A stretch of DNA of 64,000 nucleotides from Misgurnus anguillicaudatus (lineage: Eukaryota > Chordata > Actinopteri > Cypriniformes > Cobitidae): contig NC_073348.2 of the NCBI RefSeq assembly GCF_027580225.2, forward strand, positions 26,554,501 to 26,618,500. Reading direction: 5' to 3'. The translations under genes and the position numbers were made by a program. This document shows, piece after piece, positions 11,931-24,385 of the stretch (within the stretch, counting starts at the first letter, position 1; each line of letters starts with the position of its first letter). A model generated the notes under the pieces. That model was not told the origin of the DNA, did not search any database, and saw nothing but the letters and a program-made list of their open reading frames with translations.

Positions 11931-12170
11931 ATGCAACAGACATGTCAAAAAGATTATACTTAACTTTGTGTATGTGCACAATACAAAAAAACCTGACAAC
12001 TAACAGAACTTGTCCTTCCTCGCAGGGTTCTAAAATTTTCTGAAAAAAAAATGCAACAGACATGTCAAAAAGATTATACTTAACTTTGTGTATGTGCACA
12101 ATACAAAAAAACCTGACAACTAACAGAACTTGTCCTTCCTCGCAGGGTTCTAAAATTTTCTGAAAAAACA
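11931..12170. repeat. Recent 120-bp tandem duplication
   Basis: Two adjacent 120-bp units beginning ATGCAACAGACATG agree at all but about two positions near the end, so the duplication is recent. The repeated open frame of 82 codons follows from the unit being 40 codons long. Confidence 0.95.
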
Positions 12171-12315
12171 TTTTTAATCAATTTTATTTAATGTAATTAA
12201 CATTGAAGTGATATGATCCCAATACTGCATGGCTTAACCCATTATTGTACTGTTTTCATTTAATTTTAGGTAAATCGGTCTCCAAAGGCAATAAAATATA
12301 ATTTTACCCATTTTA

Positions 12316-12318
<3 letters not shown>

Positions 12319-12357
<39 letters not shown>
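12319..12357. repeat. (TTA)n microsatellite
   Basis: About 12 uninterrupted TTA units. Confidence 0.95.
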
Positions 12358-12842
12358 GGATGATTGACTTTATTTCTCTAACACCTTAAGGAAACTTAAA
12401 AAAAACCATTATAAACTGAAGAATGTTCGTGACACTGTTATAAAACTATTATTAACACTTAATGACATTTTAATGACAAATTGTATTTGTACCACTGTAG
12501 TTGAGGTCAAGAAAAATATTCATACTGTTATAAAACTATTTGACAGAGTATTAACACTTAATAACATTTTAAATGTGTATCACTGGTAAAAAGTGGTCAG
12601 TTATGTTGTCGTGATAATGTCAAGTTGTCATTACAAGTTATGATGTATTGCTTTATATCAAGTTGTCATAACAAAGACAATGTCATCTTTGCATTAAAAA
12701 TGACACAATTGAACAAATGACACTTAATGACATTTGTCATTAACCTGCATAAAATCTCCTTCATGTTTATGACACGTGTCATGTCATGATTATGAAGGTG
12801 TCAGGTCAGTCTTACGAACATCCCTTTAAGTAAGTGTTACCC

Positions 12843-14862
12843 AAAAAACTAAAAAATGTAATTAATAAATCATCTGCTGAAATGTTTTTGTTTCTTTAAA
12901 CTTTGATCTGTAGGGGGCAGTATATAGCAGCTCTCCGCTGTGATGAACTGCTGTGCTGTCAGTGAGTTCCAACAGCTGTTATGCATCTCTGCACACTTCA
13001 TTAGATCAAACATACAGCAGTATGTGCAGATATCACAGGGCCGTTCTCTAAACCGCTTACCCCTCAGATGTGACACGCTCATTGTGCAGCTGATGCATGA
13101 TGCTATATTCTTGAAATCTTTGACTGAGTAAGGTCATGTCAAAGACTGAAATTAAAGTGAAATCAATGATTGAAATCAAACTTTTATGCTCTCATAATAA
13201 GAATCTGGATGTCACAGACAGGGTCACATGTTTTCAAACACAAATCATCATTCTGAAAGCAACTTTTTATGGCACTTCAAATCCGTGTTTATTCACTTTT
13301 GTAAGCTGCTTTAGATAAAAGCGTCTGGTAAATGATTAACTGCAAATGTATGTCTTTAAAGCACTTGGCATGTACTGTGAGTCATATGAACTAAAAAATG
13401 AATTATTGGAGTTTAGTCACCATGAACTTTCAATGTGCTGAAATCACCATAGAAGAAAGCAGATATGACAGAAATGCATGGAGGTAAATACTAAAAGGAT
13501 GTTTAATAACCCTGTGGACTCTTCCTTTAATAGTATGAAAATAAAACTGCATTAAAAAGCATGATTTCATAGGTCATTAAGTTTGCCATGTCTCATTCTC
13601 TGTAACTGGGTTGTTTATATGCAGGATTTAATCAAGAGTTGTCTATGTTAATTCAGGAGAAGTTTCGAAATGAAATTTCATTTTTAATTAAACCCCTGAC
13701 GCTTCCTTCTGCATGCTATAGAGATTAAGTGCACCCCCAAAGCACCAGATGTGTAATGCAACCTTTGATGGTCTAAGCGTTGTTCCCTATGTACTTTCTG
13801 TAATTGAAAGTTAATGTTGGGCACCATGACGCCTACAAACTGAGGTGTAAAAAATATTGTAAAAAAAGAGGACAGCAAAGTTATAATCTCATGCTGCTTT
13901 TCTATAATGTTGTGACACAGAGCTTGCTAGTAATATTGATTCACTTAACAGATGTGCATATCCAATAACTTTTTGATTATTTTGTTAACTTTATTAAAAG
14001 TTATGTCCATTCTTCTTTAAATGTATAGGAGGAGCCTAAACATTCAGCCTGCCAGTCATCATTATTAACGTATATAAGGCCGTCTCTATGCCTTTGCGCC
14101 CAGCTGCAAGTCTTTAGGCATCCCCCTTCTCCCTATCTTGTCCTTTATTGCTCATTCTTCCTCCATGCAGTTTCGTTGCCTGGGGTTGAACTTGGGGCTT
14201 CAGTCCTTGCCTCTGGTTGGCTCTCTCTGAAGGCTCAGGTTCAAAGCCCCGTTCGAGGACAGCTAGTATACTGTATACTGAATGCGAACTAGTGAAGTGA
14301 CAAGCTTATCCAAAGATCTGAATAATAGAGACATTTGTGCAGAAACCACAACAAAACTTTAAATAAATCTGAGACAGCGTGTCGTTCACGAATCAGACTT
14401 ATTCGTTTTTTGTGTTATGAGCTCACTGGAGAGGAAGATTATAAGTGTATAACTACAATTCGATCTGTTCCTCACCCCACAAAATCATCAGTTTGAATAC
14501 AATGCATGAGTCACATTACTAGATGAATTCTTGAAGATCTCTTTGTGTACCACAGTAAGGATTTAGAATGACACGAAGGAATCATAATTTTTGATTAACT
14601 GTTGCTTTAACAACAAATAACATTAGTCATTTCTGGACACAAAAGACTATGAAGAAATTATTTGTTCATTACGGAAGAATGAATGTGCATAAGAGTCTCT
14701 TACGTCATGTCAACAACATTGCTTGAGGACAAACAGACCTCATCATAAAGAACTGCCTCTTTGTTTCGCATGAAGGATCTTCTGGGATGTTCTCATGAAT
14801 CTAATAAATAAATACTGGGCCTATAAATGTTTGAGGCTAAAAGACTGGGTTAATTTCAACTC
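12843..14862. other. Intergenic sequence, with a TATA-like site at 14070
   Basis: No gene was recognised. At about 14069-14080 ACGTATATAAGGCC is a good TATA-box match followed by a G/C-rich stretch; it could be a relict retroelement promoter, but no element borders were found. A SINE tail lies at 13290-13345. Confidence 0.4.
13290..13345 (+). mobile_element. SINE 3' tail fragment
   Basis: GCTGCTTTAGATAAAAGCGT followed by CTGGTAAATG matches the conserved 3' tail of the same SINE type as at 40148. The tRNA-like head is missing. Confidence 0.7.
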
Positions 14863-14985
14863 AGTGTTGGGTCAAAAAGGGACAAACCCAGCCCTTTGGG
14901 TTGTAATTGTTGTTTCAACCCAAAATTCTGGTTGAAATATAAACATTAATTGGGTTAATTTAACCCAACTGGGTTTTTTAAGTTG
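14863..14985. mobile_element. Short AACCCA-motif MITE fragment
   Basis: GTTGGGTCAAAAAGGGAC on one side and TTAACCCAACTGGGTT on the other form inverted AACCCA/TGGGTT motifs. Related sequence occurs near 30066 and 31473. Confidence 0.5.
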
Positions 14986-15217
14986 CACTGGAGGGTGTGG
15001 AGAAATGTATAATACAAAAATCATATGTAAGACGATTTGTAATTTAGGATGAGAAATCTCATATGTATCTCCAGTAGAGTTTCTTCACAAAAGATTTCAA
15101 CAATTTTGTAAAATGACCTCAGGTTTGCCTATTCTTCTAGTTTTACCCCAAACCAGATTACTTTAGCTATACAATCAGCATACATTTTATATCGTTATAC
15201 TCTTAATGTATTTTAAC

Positions 15218-15744
15218 CAACATGATCTCACAAAGTTCCGTTGTTTAGTCACAGAATTTTTTGCTCATTTTTCCGTGGCATTCTCATGGATCTCCGCATA
15301 TTTCCGTGGCCCTGCCATGGACTTTCTTTTCCGTGGCATTCTCACGGATGGTTACTCAACTGCTTTTTCCTTTTTTTAAACCATTGTCGCTTCGTTTTAG
15401 GGTTAGATTTGATGTTTGCGTTAGTAGGTCACTTTAAGTATTGGTTTATACTATTTTTCTGATGTATTCTTTTATATTTTCTAAACTTTAATCAATTGTC
15501 GCCTGGCGTTGGGGTTAGAGTTGGGTTTGGGTAGGGATGTCATTTTATGTAAATCTAACCCTAAACCGAAGCGACAATGGTAAGAAAATAGGACAAAACA
15601 GTTGAGTAACCAATCCGTGAGAATGCCACGGAAAAGAAAGTCCATGGCAGGGCCACGGAAATATGCGGAGATAAGTGAGAATGCCACGGATAAATGAGCA
15701 AAGAATTCCGTGACTATGCCACGGAAATTCGTGAGATCAGGTTG
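15218..15744. mobile_element. Foldback MITE, family F (copy 3), with 8-bp target duplication
   Basis: The ends CAAC(A/C)TGATCTCAC are inverted, and ATTTTAAC is duplicated outside (15210-15217 and 15745-15752). The outer arms contain CCGTGGCATTCTCA and CCGTGGCCCTGCCATGGAC in opposite orientations. The centre holds the shared GGTTAGATTTGATGTTTGCG and CTAACCCTAAACCGAAGCG core. Confidence 0.88.
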
Positions 15745-16225
15745 ATTTTAACAGTCATTTGTTGCAGTGGAAGAATGTGGAAGGAAGCAAGCAATACTGT
15801 TTTGGAACAACATGGGGGTAAGTAATGACAGAATTTTCATTTTCGGATGAACTATTCCTATTACGTAATACAGACCACAGTCTTGGTGATAACTATGATT
15901 TTAAATTATACTGACAAGCTGAACAGGGTACTTAATAGCACTTAGTACTTCAGTTACCAATTTTTCTACGCCTGCTGGTTCAATGTATTTGTGTACAGAT
16001 TCTTCACAACTTGCTGCCGTAGCTTCACAACTTTAAACTTTAAAAGGTTCTTCTCTCAGAGCAAAGGAAACCCCCAGGAGGAAAAGCAAGAAGACTGATC
16101 AAATCTCTAGTGTAGCCAAGTACCAGAAGCTATTAGCCATGTCCTGAAAAAGACGGGCTGAGACACAAGCCTCTGACATCACCGTGATGTCAATTAGTAT
16201 CCAGTGTGACAGGTGACCGAGACTA
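15745..16225. other. Intergenic sequence with a MITE end remnant
   Basis: GACAGAATTTTCATTTTCGG followed by ATGAACTATTCC (about 15827-15858) resembles one end of the abundant fish MITE that ends in 'GGGTGAACTATCCCTTTAA'. Nothing else was recognised. Confidence 0.45.
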
Positions 16226-16226
16226 A

Positions 16227-16270
<44 letters not shown>

Positions 16271-16646
16271 AAAAAGACAGAAAAAAACGAAAGAGACAGC
16301 GAGGGATGGAAAGGGAAAAAAGAAAGACAGCATGAGAGATAGAAAATTAAATAAAAAGGTTAGAAAAGAGAAAAGAAGAAACAAAAAGGACACAGCAAGA
16401 TAGAACAGAAAAGAAAGAAGGAAGGAAAATAAATTAAGAAAAAAGAAAAGAAGAAAGAAAGAAAGAGAATCAAAGACAGAACGAAAGAAAGACAGAAAGA
16501 CATGAAAGAAAGAAAGAAAGAAAGACAGACAGACAGAAGGACAGAAAGACAGAAATAAAGAAAGACAGAAAGAAAGACAAAAACAAATAAAGAAAGACAA
16601 AAAGAAATAAAGAAAGAGAGAAAAACAGAAAAAAAGACAGACAGAC

Positions 16647-16681
<35 letters not shown>

Positions 16682-16801
16682 GAAAGAAAGAAAGAAAGAA
16701 AAAAGATTGATTGAAAAAAAGAAAGACAGAAAGACAGAAAATAGAAAGACAGAAAGAAAGACAGACAGAAAAAAGACAGAAAGAAAGAAAGACAGAAAGA
16801 C

Positions 16802-16865
<64 letters not shown>

Positions 16866-17430
16866 CAGAAGGACAGAAAGACAGAAAAAAAGAAAGACAG
16901 AAAAAGGCAAAAAGAAAGAAAGAGAGACAAAAAGAAAGAAAGAAAGAATGAAAGGAAGAAAGAAAGAATGAATGAAAGAAAGAAAGAAAGACAGAAAATA
17001 GAAAGAGAAAAAAAGAAAGAAAAATAAAGGGATAGCCAATTATAGAGAATGAACGAAAATGATATGCATGAAAGATAAAAAGTAAAGAAATAGAGAAAAA
17101 GAAAGAAAGAAAGAAACAAGTAAAGAAAGAAAGACAGAAAAAAGAAAGACAGAAATAAATAAATAAAGACAGAAAGACAGAAAAAAGCAAGACATAAAAG
17201 AATGACAGAAAAAAGACAGAAAGAAAAACACAAAGAGAGACAGAGAAAAAAAACTGAAAAAAGAAAGAAAAAAGAAAGAATGAATGAAAGAAAAAGAAAG
17301 GAAATAAAGTGAGAGCAAATTATAGAGAATGAACGAAAATGATTTGCATGAGAGATAAAAAGTAAAGAAATAGATAAAAAGAAAGAAAGAAACAAGTAAA
17401 GAAAGAAAGAAAAAAAGAGGAGAGAAGAGA
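16226..17430. repeat. 1.2-kb polypurine (GAAA)n-type tract
   Basis: Nearly all bases are A or G on the plus strand, in degenerate GAAA/AAAG/ACAG units, with pure runs at 16226-16271, 16650-16700 and 16806-16863. The strand asymmetry produces long low-complexity frames (Phe/Ser/Leu on minus, Lys/Glu/Arg on plus) that are not genes. Such tracts can adopt triplex DNA. Confidence 0.97.
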
Positions 17431-19194
17431 AGAAAAGAAGGTATGTATGCATGCCTGTTTGTTGGTGTGAACATGGGTGTGAATGTAGAAATAACACATA
17501 GTGATAATGTTCTCACTCTCATTCCCAAGTGGTAAAATCACTTAACTTGATGCGGCTCTCCCGGTAAACATGCAATATCCCACAGAGCCAAGTGAACACA
17601 CTCCATAATATACATCAAACAGCCTCAGAAAACACTGTGTGCTCAATCCATCTCTAATGAATAATGATTGATTTCCTCACTGAGGGACAGCAACAATCTG
17701 GAACTAAAGTGCTTGTGAATTTGAGCTTTTTACACCAACAACCTTACACATGTGTGGCATGTAAATGTCACATGAATGAGAACCCCTCTGATACAACAAC
17801 AAGGCTAATACCCACTATAACTGATCTCTGACTCTTATTTCAATGAGCCGCACCTAAGCGAGAGATTTTGGGGGCCTGTACCGTGTAATGCTTTTCTTAA
17901 GGATGAGCCACTAAAGAACACGAGGCATCTGTGCTGTCAGAACCGTAAGAGGGGAAATGGAGACTCCACCGAGGGCTTCCCTTTGATGGGTCATTTATCT
18001 CCACACATTTAGCTGATGTAAGTATTAACAAACTCACAGCGGTAATGTATTACTGATACGCTTCATGCAAAAACTTCTATACTATAGAGGTGGATTTAGA
18101 TTCGGCTGAATAAAAGAGCATGTTTTATCTCATTTGAGAAAAGCTGTAATGTGCATTAGATTTGCATTAGATTGCATTAGATCATTTGCACATGATGAAA
18201 CACATTGTGTATTGTGTCATTACTTTTCATAGATGAATTCAGGTATTTTCTCCATTGGTTCTCACTTCGCACATCTCTTTTGACAGCATTACATCTAATA
18301 TTCAGCCTCACATGAATATTCGCCTCATTGCGCCTCATTGACATTCAAGAGTTAGCTGTGTTCGCCCAATTTTATTTTACATTGTCTTATTTGATGCTTG
18401 TGCAATAGCTGACCACATTTCATCAGAAGAATCTGTCACAGAGGATATCAACAAATACTTTTCAGGAGGAACTGAGATAAATCAGTATCAGTAATACTAC
18501 CTGTTATTTAAAAGTATATAATAAAATATCAAAACCATTCATTCTTGGCTAAAATGAGTAATTCTAGGGTGCTGTTGTTGTTGTTGGGTATTTCTGAGGT
18601 ATTTTGATTTTGGTTCATGGCTCATTGCTATACAGTTGCTAGGGAGTTATTAAGGCGCCACACATAGACACTGGCAAGCACCAACCAGATTCCAAAACAG
18701 ATCCTAAATATGTCTCGGTGATATCATGAATATGATAATGAGCATATAGTGTCGGTTACATAAGCATTTGGTGCAATAGTTACACAAAAATCTGTGGTGG
18801 TGCAATATAGCTCAACAGTTTATTTATAGCCACTTACCTTTGCAATTGAATTACAATACGAACCATGACAATCTTGCAATTTTACATGTTCTGCACTCAC
18901 ATTTACAAAACGTATATGATTATATATAATATAATAATAATAATCATATAATATTTGTCTAAAATTGTTGTTAATGTACATGTGCTTTATTGTAGGCTTC
19001 AAGATATATCTATATGTTTAGGAAGAACGGGATAACGTTTTCACAGACTACTCCATTTCAATAAATAAACAACACAGTTACACATGAGTTACAAAAAACA
19101 TTGGCAATTATATAAAATATGGTTTTTAGTTTGTGATATGTGATATAGAGCGTTACTGATTTATTAGCCGATCTTAGCCCCGCCCACAACATTT
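17431..19194. other. Intergenic sequence
   Basis: No gene or clear transposon was recognised. It is AT-rich with a small TATAAT-type palindromic stretch near 18905-18955. Confidence 0.5.
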
Positions 19195-19305
19195 TTGGGA
19201 AGATCGGTCTGGGGTTTTTACGTTGAGGAGCTTCTATGCGAGACCAACCACGTAATCAACCATGTCAACAAAGAGCGCGCGTGTGTTGAATCTGTTTACA
19301 ACGAA

Positions 19306-19776
19306 ATGGCTGCCGCTGTAGAATTCAAATGTGTGGATTCTGACATTGAGTCTGTTCTAAAATATATCGACAGAGCATTGATTTTAAAAGAGGAACAGAG
19401 AAACGCAATCAAGGCATTTGTTGATCGGAAAGATGTTTTTGCCGTCCTTCCTACGGGATTCGGCAAACGTTTCATTTATCAGTTAGCTCCGATGGTCGCT
19501 ATGAAGACAGGACATGAAAACCCTATTGTCATTGTTGTTTCTCCTTTGGTCGCACTTATGGAGGACCAAGTTAAAGAAGCAACTGAAATGGGTATCACAG
19601 CGATGCAACTCGGCGTGCATGACGAGATGGATATAATTAGCGGTCGTTGCCAGCGTCTTTTCGGAAACCCGGAATCGTGGCTGCTGAATAAGTGGAGGGA
19701 CGTACTAGGCTCCGATATTTTTTTAAGCCAACGTAATGGGTATCGTCATGGATGAAGTTCACCTAACGTACAAATG
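19306..19776 (+). pseudogene. RecQ-like DNA helicase exon, broken
   Basis: The frame begins MAAAVEFKC and reads through typical superfamily-2 helicase motifs: LKEEQRNAIKAFVDRKDVF (Q-motif side), motif I as LPTGFGKRF, motif Ia as VVSPLVALMEDQVKEA, and motif II as MDEVH. The MDEVHLTYKW segment is in a different frame from the rest: a one-base shift near 19733-19740 separates them, so the chain would stop soon after FLSQRNG. Motif I has Arg where Ser/Thr is expected after GK, a second likely inactivating change. The exon seems to end at a donor (AAATG|GTAAGAG, 19777). No further helicase exons were found, so this is an isolated relic. RecQ proteins are ATP-driven 3'-5' helicases; this copy is unlikely to act. 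An alternative start lies 37 codons upstream at 19195. Confidence 0.8.
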
Positions 19777-20382
19777 GTAAGAGAGAGTCTGACTATATGA
19801 CTTAGTAAATACTTAATGTTGTGATATAAATGAAATGTTGTAAACATAGTAGGTGTTGATGTACATTCGCTAACTCAGACTTAGTATAATCACAATGTTA
19901 GTGTCATTGTAGCGAAATAACTAGCAGTTCGGTCAGGCTGCTAAAGACGCCATTTCAACATACTTCACACTCCGTTGCTCTGATTGGTCGTAGGTCTATC
20001 CAATTGAGTGCAGAGGCATTTTTCGGTTGAGACACGCCCCATAATCATAGCCCAATGGAGCGGTATCAGACTCAAATTCTGACTAGAATTGAGTATGACA
20101 ACGTCAGGCTACTGATTTATGTTTGACAACCACCTACAATAGTGTTTCATTTTATTACGGACTTTTAGCTTTCCGGTGTACAACCACCTGACCTCGGTCA
20201 TAAAAAAATGTCTGTAGCCTGTTATAGGCTGAGGCTCAGACTACATCATGTGCAAAAACAGATTCAGGGTGCTTTAAAGATTAATTTTTTTTGTTTGACC
20301 CTCTCTTTTTTCAGTCATTTCCTAAATGTAAAAAAATAAACAACTGAGCAAAGAGTTTAATGCAAACAGATTTTTTCTATAC
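19777..20382. other. Intergenic sequence
   Basis: No continuation of the helicase or any other feature was recognised. Confidence 0.5.
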
Positions 20383-21062
20383 TGCGATCACAAAATTCTG
20401 GCCAATTAATTATCCCTAGAATATCAAAAGTGTCTAAAGGTGGTAGATCCTTTTCATATCTAGCCCCTAAGCTCTGGAATGATTTACCAAATAATATTTG
20501 AGAATCAGACAGTTGATCATTTTAAGTCTAAAATTAAGACATTCTTCTTTAAAAAAGCATTCACATAAAATGTCAAGTAAATGTACCTATCCCGCAATAG
20601 TTAGTTTGTCCAGAACAAAGCATTCACATAACTTATCTGGTTAATATACTTATGCAGCAATAGTTAGCCTGTCTGGAGCCGAGCGGATTTTAAACCACAA
20701 TACTGTATGACACTTGCATTACATGCGAACGGCCCCTACGCTAATAGGATTCTGTTTCTCTCTCCCTGTCTCGTCCTCGACCCTGAGGACAATGAGACAA
20801 ACAGACCCAGTTCCTGCTGCTGCGAAGGTCCTCACACCACTTATCTACTGACCATCCTTCAAAATGATGCCCAGCCGATGCCTGACCAACGACCATCGGT
20901 TGAACCAGTTTAATCCACTTACCCGTTTCATATCCCTATCATGTTTATATATATAAATATATATGTAACTCTCTCAAGGGTTTTTCTCCTCCTAGGAGTT
21001 TTCCCACAGGGTTTTTCTCCTAAGGGGTTTTTTCATCCCCTGGAGAGTCAGCCAATATTGAC
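20383..21062 (+). mobile_element. 5'-truncated LINE, 3' end
   Basis: Near 20425-20570 the translation shows SKGGRSFSYLAPKLWNDLP and, after a stop and a frameshift, DHFKSKIKTFFFKKAF. This is the C-terminal pattern of L2-type LINE reverse transcriptase proteins. A 3' untranslated-like stretch follows, with GACCCTGAGGACAATGAGAC and TTTTTTCATCCCCTGGAGAG. The rest of the element is missing, as is usual for 5'-truncated insertions. Confidence 0.75.
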
Positions 21063-21840
21063 TTAACTTAGCACTTTCTGGTATACGTATTTATTATGCA
21101 TTTTCAACTTTCTTTGCTATATTTGAGAATCAAAAAAATATGCATAGTTACAAATCTTCAAGTCTACTTTAATTTCTTGATTCTAGTTCCAATCCAAAGT
21201 TTTGTGTTGTAGCTTTGATGTAAACAAAAGGCAAAGCTGTTTGGCTCCACTAGCCTGCTAGCTACAGTTATTGTGCTGATAACATAGTATTTACAGGCTC
21301 ACTATATTTATTCTTGTAAGTTTCTGTTCACCGCTCATATCTCTGTCGATAAAGATTTGGCTGAACCTGTATGTTGAGATAACTAACAGTGCATTTCATT
21401 TTGCAGAGATTAGCCTTATGCTTTAATAATCCCTTCAAAGACTTCATTATTTGCCGTAAAAGCTATTCTGTGTAATACCCAGATGTTGTGTGCATGTTTT
21501 CACTTTATTTTTATACAGTTTATATGGCTTTTATATGGTAACAATTTTTTAACCCAAATGTGGCGTTGGGAAGATTCAATCAATCACTAGGTTAATATAT
21601 TTAATAATATGTTGCCCCCTTTTGTTAGCTTATAGAGTAACTCATTTCAAAAGTCATCTTGACTGAGGTTTACATTATGAGCAGCTTGTACCTAATAAGC
21701 TTCAGTTTAAAAGTTACTTTCCCAACACCGCCATGGACAAGAGTAGAAAATTAAACACGGATCAAAATAGTCACTTTAGTCACGAAAACATAAATGCTCA
21801 CAAGGGAAAATGAGCCCACATTTAAGTGTCTTGTGAGGAA
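21063..21840. other. Intergenic sequence
   Basis: No gene or repeat was recognised. Confidence 0.5.
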
Positions 21841-22299
21841 CAGTTGCGGCTCATGACTTATTTTTTCGAGGGCGCACGATGCGAAGTTCATCACAACATG
21901 TATATAGCCCGTCATGTGTGTGGTTTGTTATTTCAAAATATGTGTTAGGCGCGTCGAGTAAACCTGTGCATCACGTGTCTTGTCAAAATAAGTGCCTGCT
22001 GCAGACGCGTCTAAAGGGTTTACGCTCGTGTTTGCCAGATACTCGCATAATTTCATGCATAATCAGAGTTTGGTGTTAAGGGAGTGTCTTGCGTGTATTT
22101 TGTGAACGTGAGCGTCTCTTTTATCATAAACGGTTTTGACGCGTGTGCAGCAGGCACTTATTTTGACAAAACACGTGATGCACATGGTACACATGACGGA
22201 ACAAACACATATTTTGAAAACACAAGCAACACATATGACACTCCAAACACATATTTTGAATTTGTGCCCCCTCACAAGAGCAGTCACGAGCTGCAACTG
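21841..22299. mobile_element. Foldback MITE
   Basis: The two halves are inverted copies: CAGTTGCGGCTC at the left end pairs with GAGCTGCAACTGG at the right, and CACGTGTCTTGTCAAAATAA and GTGCCTGCTGCAGACGCGTC pair with the stretch at 22137-22185. No coding content. Confidence 0.75.
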
Positions 22300-23489
22300 G
22301 TCAGGAAGTTGAATACTTTGATTTAACTTTAAAGCTCTCTGTAAGCTGTCCTATTTTCCTGTTACAAAGAAACGATTTCAAATAGTATGAAAATTGACTC
22401 AAGCTGTGCAGAGATTGCATCAGCTAGGACCAGATAAGAATCAAGCATTAATGATTGTAATAACCATGAGTTTCTTTGACTTTGGAAGGTCAAAATAGGA
22501 AAACTACTTAATAACCAAAATAAGATCTCTTTTAATAAAGAATGCTGTGGAAGTCAATGGGGCCACTGATATGAATGGCGCCTCTGACTCCTTTAAATAT
22601 TTTCCTTAGTGTTCATCAGAACGAATACATTTATACAGGTTTATAATAACATGAGAGTGAGTAAATGATGACAGAATCCTTTTTGGGTGAATTATCCCTA
22701 TAAATAAACGTCTGGGTTCTCAAACTTTTTGGTCCCGACCAAACCAATAACAAATTATGCCATCCTGCACCAGCAATTCAGTGTAATTGATGCATTTGTG
22801 GTCTTGACTGGTCTTAAAATAAAATCCCGAGCCATTCAGGAATACCGATGCCAGACACACTTAGGGGCTAATCACACCAAAAGCGCTTTAAACACTTGGA
22901 AATGCAAGGCGCGAAGCACTGCCTTTTTTTAAAAAAAGCAGTGTGACGCGGCTTTTTATATTGCTAAGCAACCACCGAGTCAGCTGTCTTGTCAATCAAA
23001 TATTGAAGCGTGACCGCTCTTTTGCTGTTAACTGTCATTTCAGCAGAAACTTTAAAAAGAGGGCGCTTGCTCTGACCTTGTTTGAGGGTGAGAGGTGCAC
23101 AAACACGCAGGAGAGAGTGAGCGAGTGGAGTCCAGTTCTTCAAAGCAACTGTAAACTTCCCTCACTACAACGTAAGGCCCGCCTCTCCCCTCATTCGATT
23201 GGACAATGGAAAGAGGCGTTTGTTTGTTTACATTGCGTGAATGGTGCGCTGTAATTTCTGGAGCGGATTTATTGCATTCTGTAAAAAAGGAGGAGTGGCG
23301 TTTATCGCATTTCGGGAAAAAAGGGAGAAAAGATGACAGAATAACACGGCGGATATTGGATTTTGCGTAAAATTAAGAATTTACTTTTAACTACTGACCT
23401 GATATAATACTGATTTTGGCAGTAACTCATTTTTTTTTTAAAATGCCGCTTATCGCATTTTCTTGGAACCAAACTCTTCATATATATAT
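22300..23489. other. Intergenic sequence with possible MITE fragments
   Basis: ATGATGACAGAATCC then TTTTTGGGTGAATTATCCC (about 22665-22700) looks like a common fish MITE end. From 22862 AGGGGCTAATCACACCAAAA and GCGCTTTAAACAC resembles the left end of a hAT-type MITE, but no matching right end was found. No gene recognised. Confidence 0.4.
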
Positions 23490-23492
23490 ATA

Positions 23493-23945
23493 CGCTGCGT
23501 CCGAAAACTCAAGGCAGTGACTCGTTGCCTCGCTGCCTCATGAGGAAATGACTTCGGAGGCATGAAGGCAGCTCAGAAAAAGACTTTCGGACACACTTCA
23601 AAGGCAGCGTGTTTGAAATTTAAACAGAGAGTGCTTTTGTGATAACTAATCACATATTTGAAAACCACAATACTAATTTCTCGCTAGAAATGCAATTAAA
23701 AGGTGTAAAAAGTCAAAATCTACCTTTATTTACACTAAATTGGTGGTCCAGTCGCGTCCTTGGCCGCCATTTTATTTTTTTGAACTCGACCGGGCTCGAA
23801 CAATCACATTCTTAATGAACGTCCACACACAGGTATCTCAGGAGACAGGAAGTAAACCAAACATTGAATTCGGACATGCCTTGATGCCTTCCTGCCTTGG
23901 AAAGCTGCCTCAGAAGGCAGCAATTTAGAGTTTTCGGAAGCAGCC
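23493..23945. mobile_element. MITE with ATA target duplication
   Basis: The ends CGCTGCGTCCGAAAACTC and GAGTTTTCGGAAGCAGCC are inverted, and ATA lies on both sides (23490-23492, 23946-23948). GAGGCA-type motifs are repeated in both arms. The left flank is a TA repeat, so the 3-bp duplication is suggestive only. It would fit a PIF/Harbinger-type element. Confidence 0.75.
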
Positions 23946-24379
23946 ATAGTCACTAGGATAGTGTAATGTGATCCAGGTGGAAAATGATTGCTCATCAATT
24001 CATGTCAGGTTTATGTTGTAAAATTATGCCTTCTAATTAAAGATAACGTAACATTCACAGCTGTACAATAACAGCATTTCTTCATTCCCACAAATCCCTT
24101 TGAGGCAGCTTGGTTTTATCGTTTAATTATATTGAAAATGTATCCAGTATGACGCATATAGCATGAAAACTGACTCACTGTTGCTTGTGTCACAGGTGAC
24201 GTTTTAAATGAACGACGGGCGGAACCCGGCTTCCACATCTTATTTTGACGACTGGCGGAATCCGGCTTCCACACTTCATATCCGGGGTTTCCCCTAAGGC
24301 AAAATTAAGCCTGATCACGCTCAGGTGGGGCAAATTAACACAGCGGTTGCTAATAGGCTGACGAGGAGAAGAGTCAGGG

Positions 24380-24385
24380 TATAAA
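24380..24385 (+). promoter_or_regulatory. TATA box of LTR-like element 1
   Basis: GGGTATAAAGACACC sits about 190 bp inside the element, at the same place as TATATAAAG in the related element at 37209. Inferred promoter; no start site was mapped. Confidence 0.65.

Larger units (their letters stand above)
10947..12842. mobile_element. Non-autonomous DNA transposon with long terminal inverted repeats
   Basis: The arms at about 10947-11130 and 12655-12842 are inverted copies beginning GGTAACACTT and containing GACACCTTCATAATCATGAC. No transposase or clear target duplication was found. A second foldback element and a 120-bp duplication lie inside. Confidence 0.75.

Noticed and set aside
14069..14280. 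A promoter and 5' exon of a gene (TATATAAGG plus following sequence)
   Set aside because: No coding exon with a donor follows and nothing downstream looks like a gene; may be a retroelement relic.
16223..17497. Long frames of Phe/Leu/Ser (minus, 424 codons) and Lys/Glu/Arg (plus)
   Set aside because: Products of the GAAA polypurine tract; no complexity beyond the repeat.
19195..19776. A Helitron carrying the helicase
   Set aside because: No Rep domain, no TC start or CTRR hairpin end was seen, and the helicase motifs are RecQ-like rather than Pif1-like.
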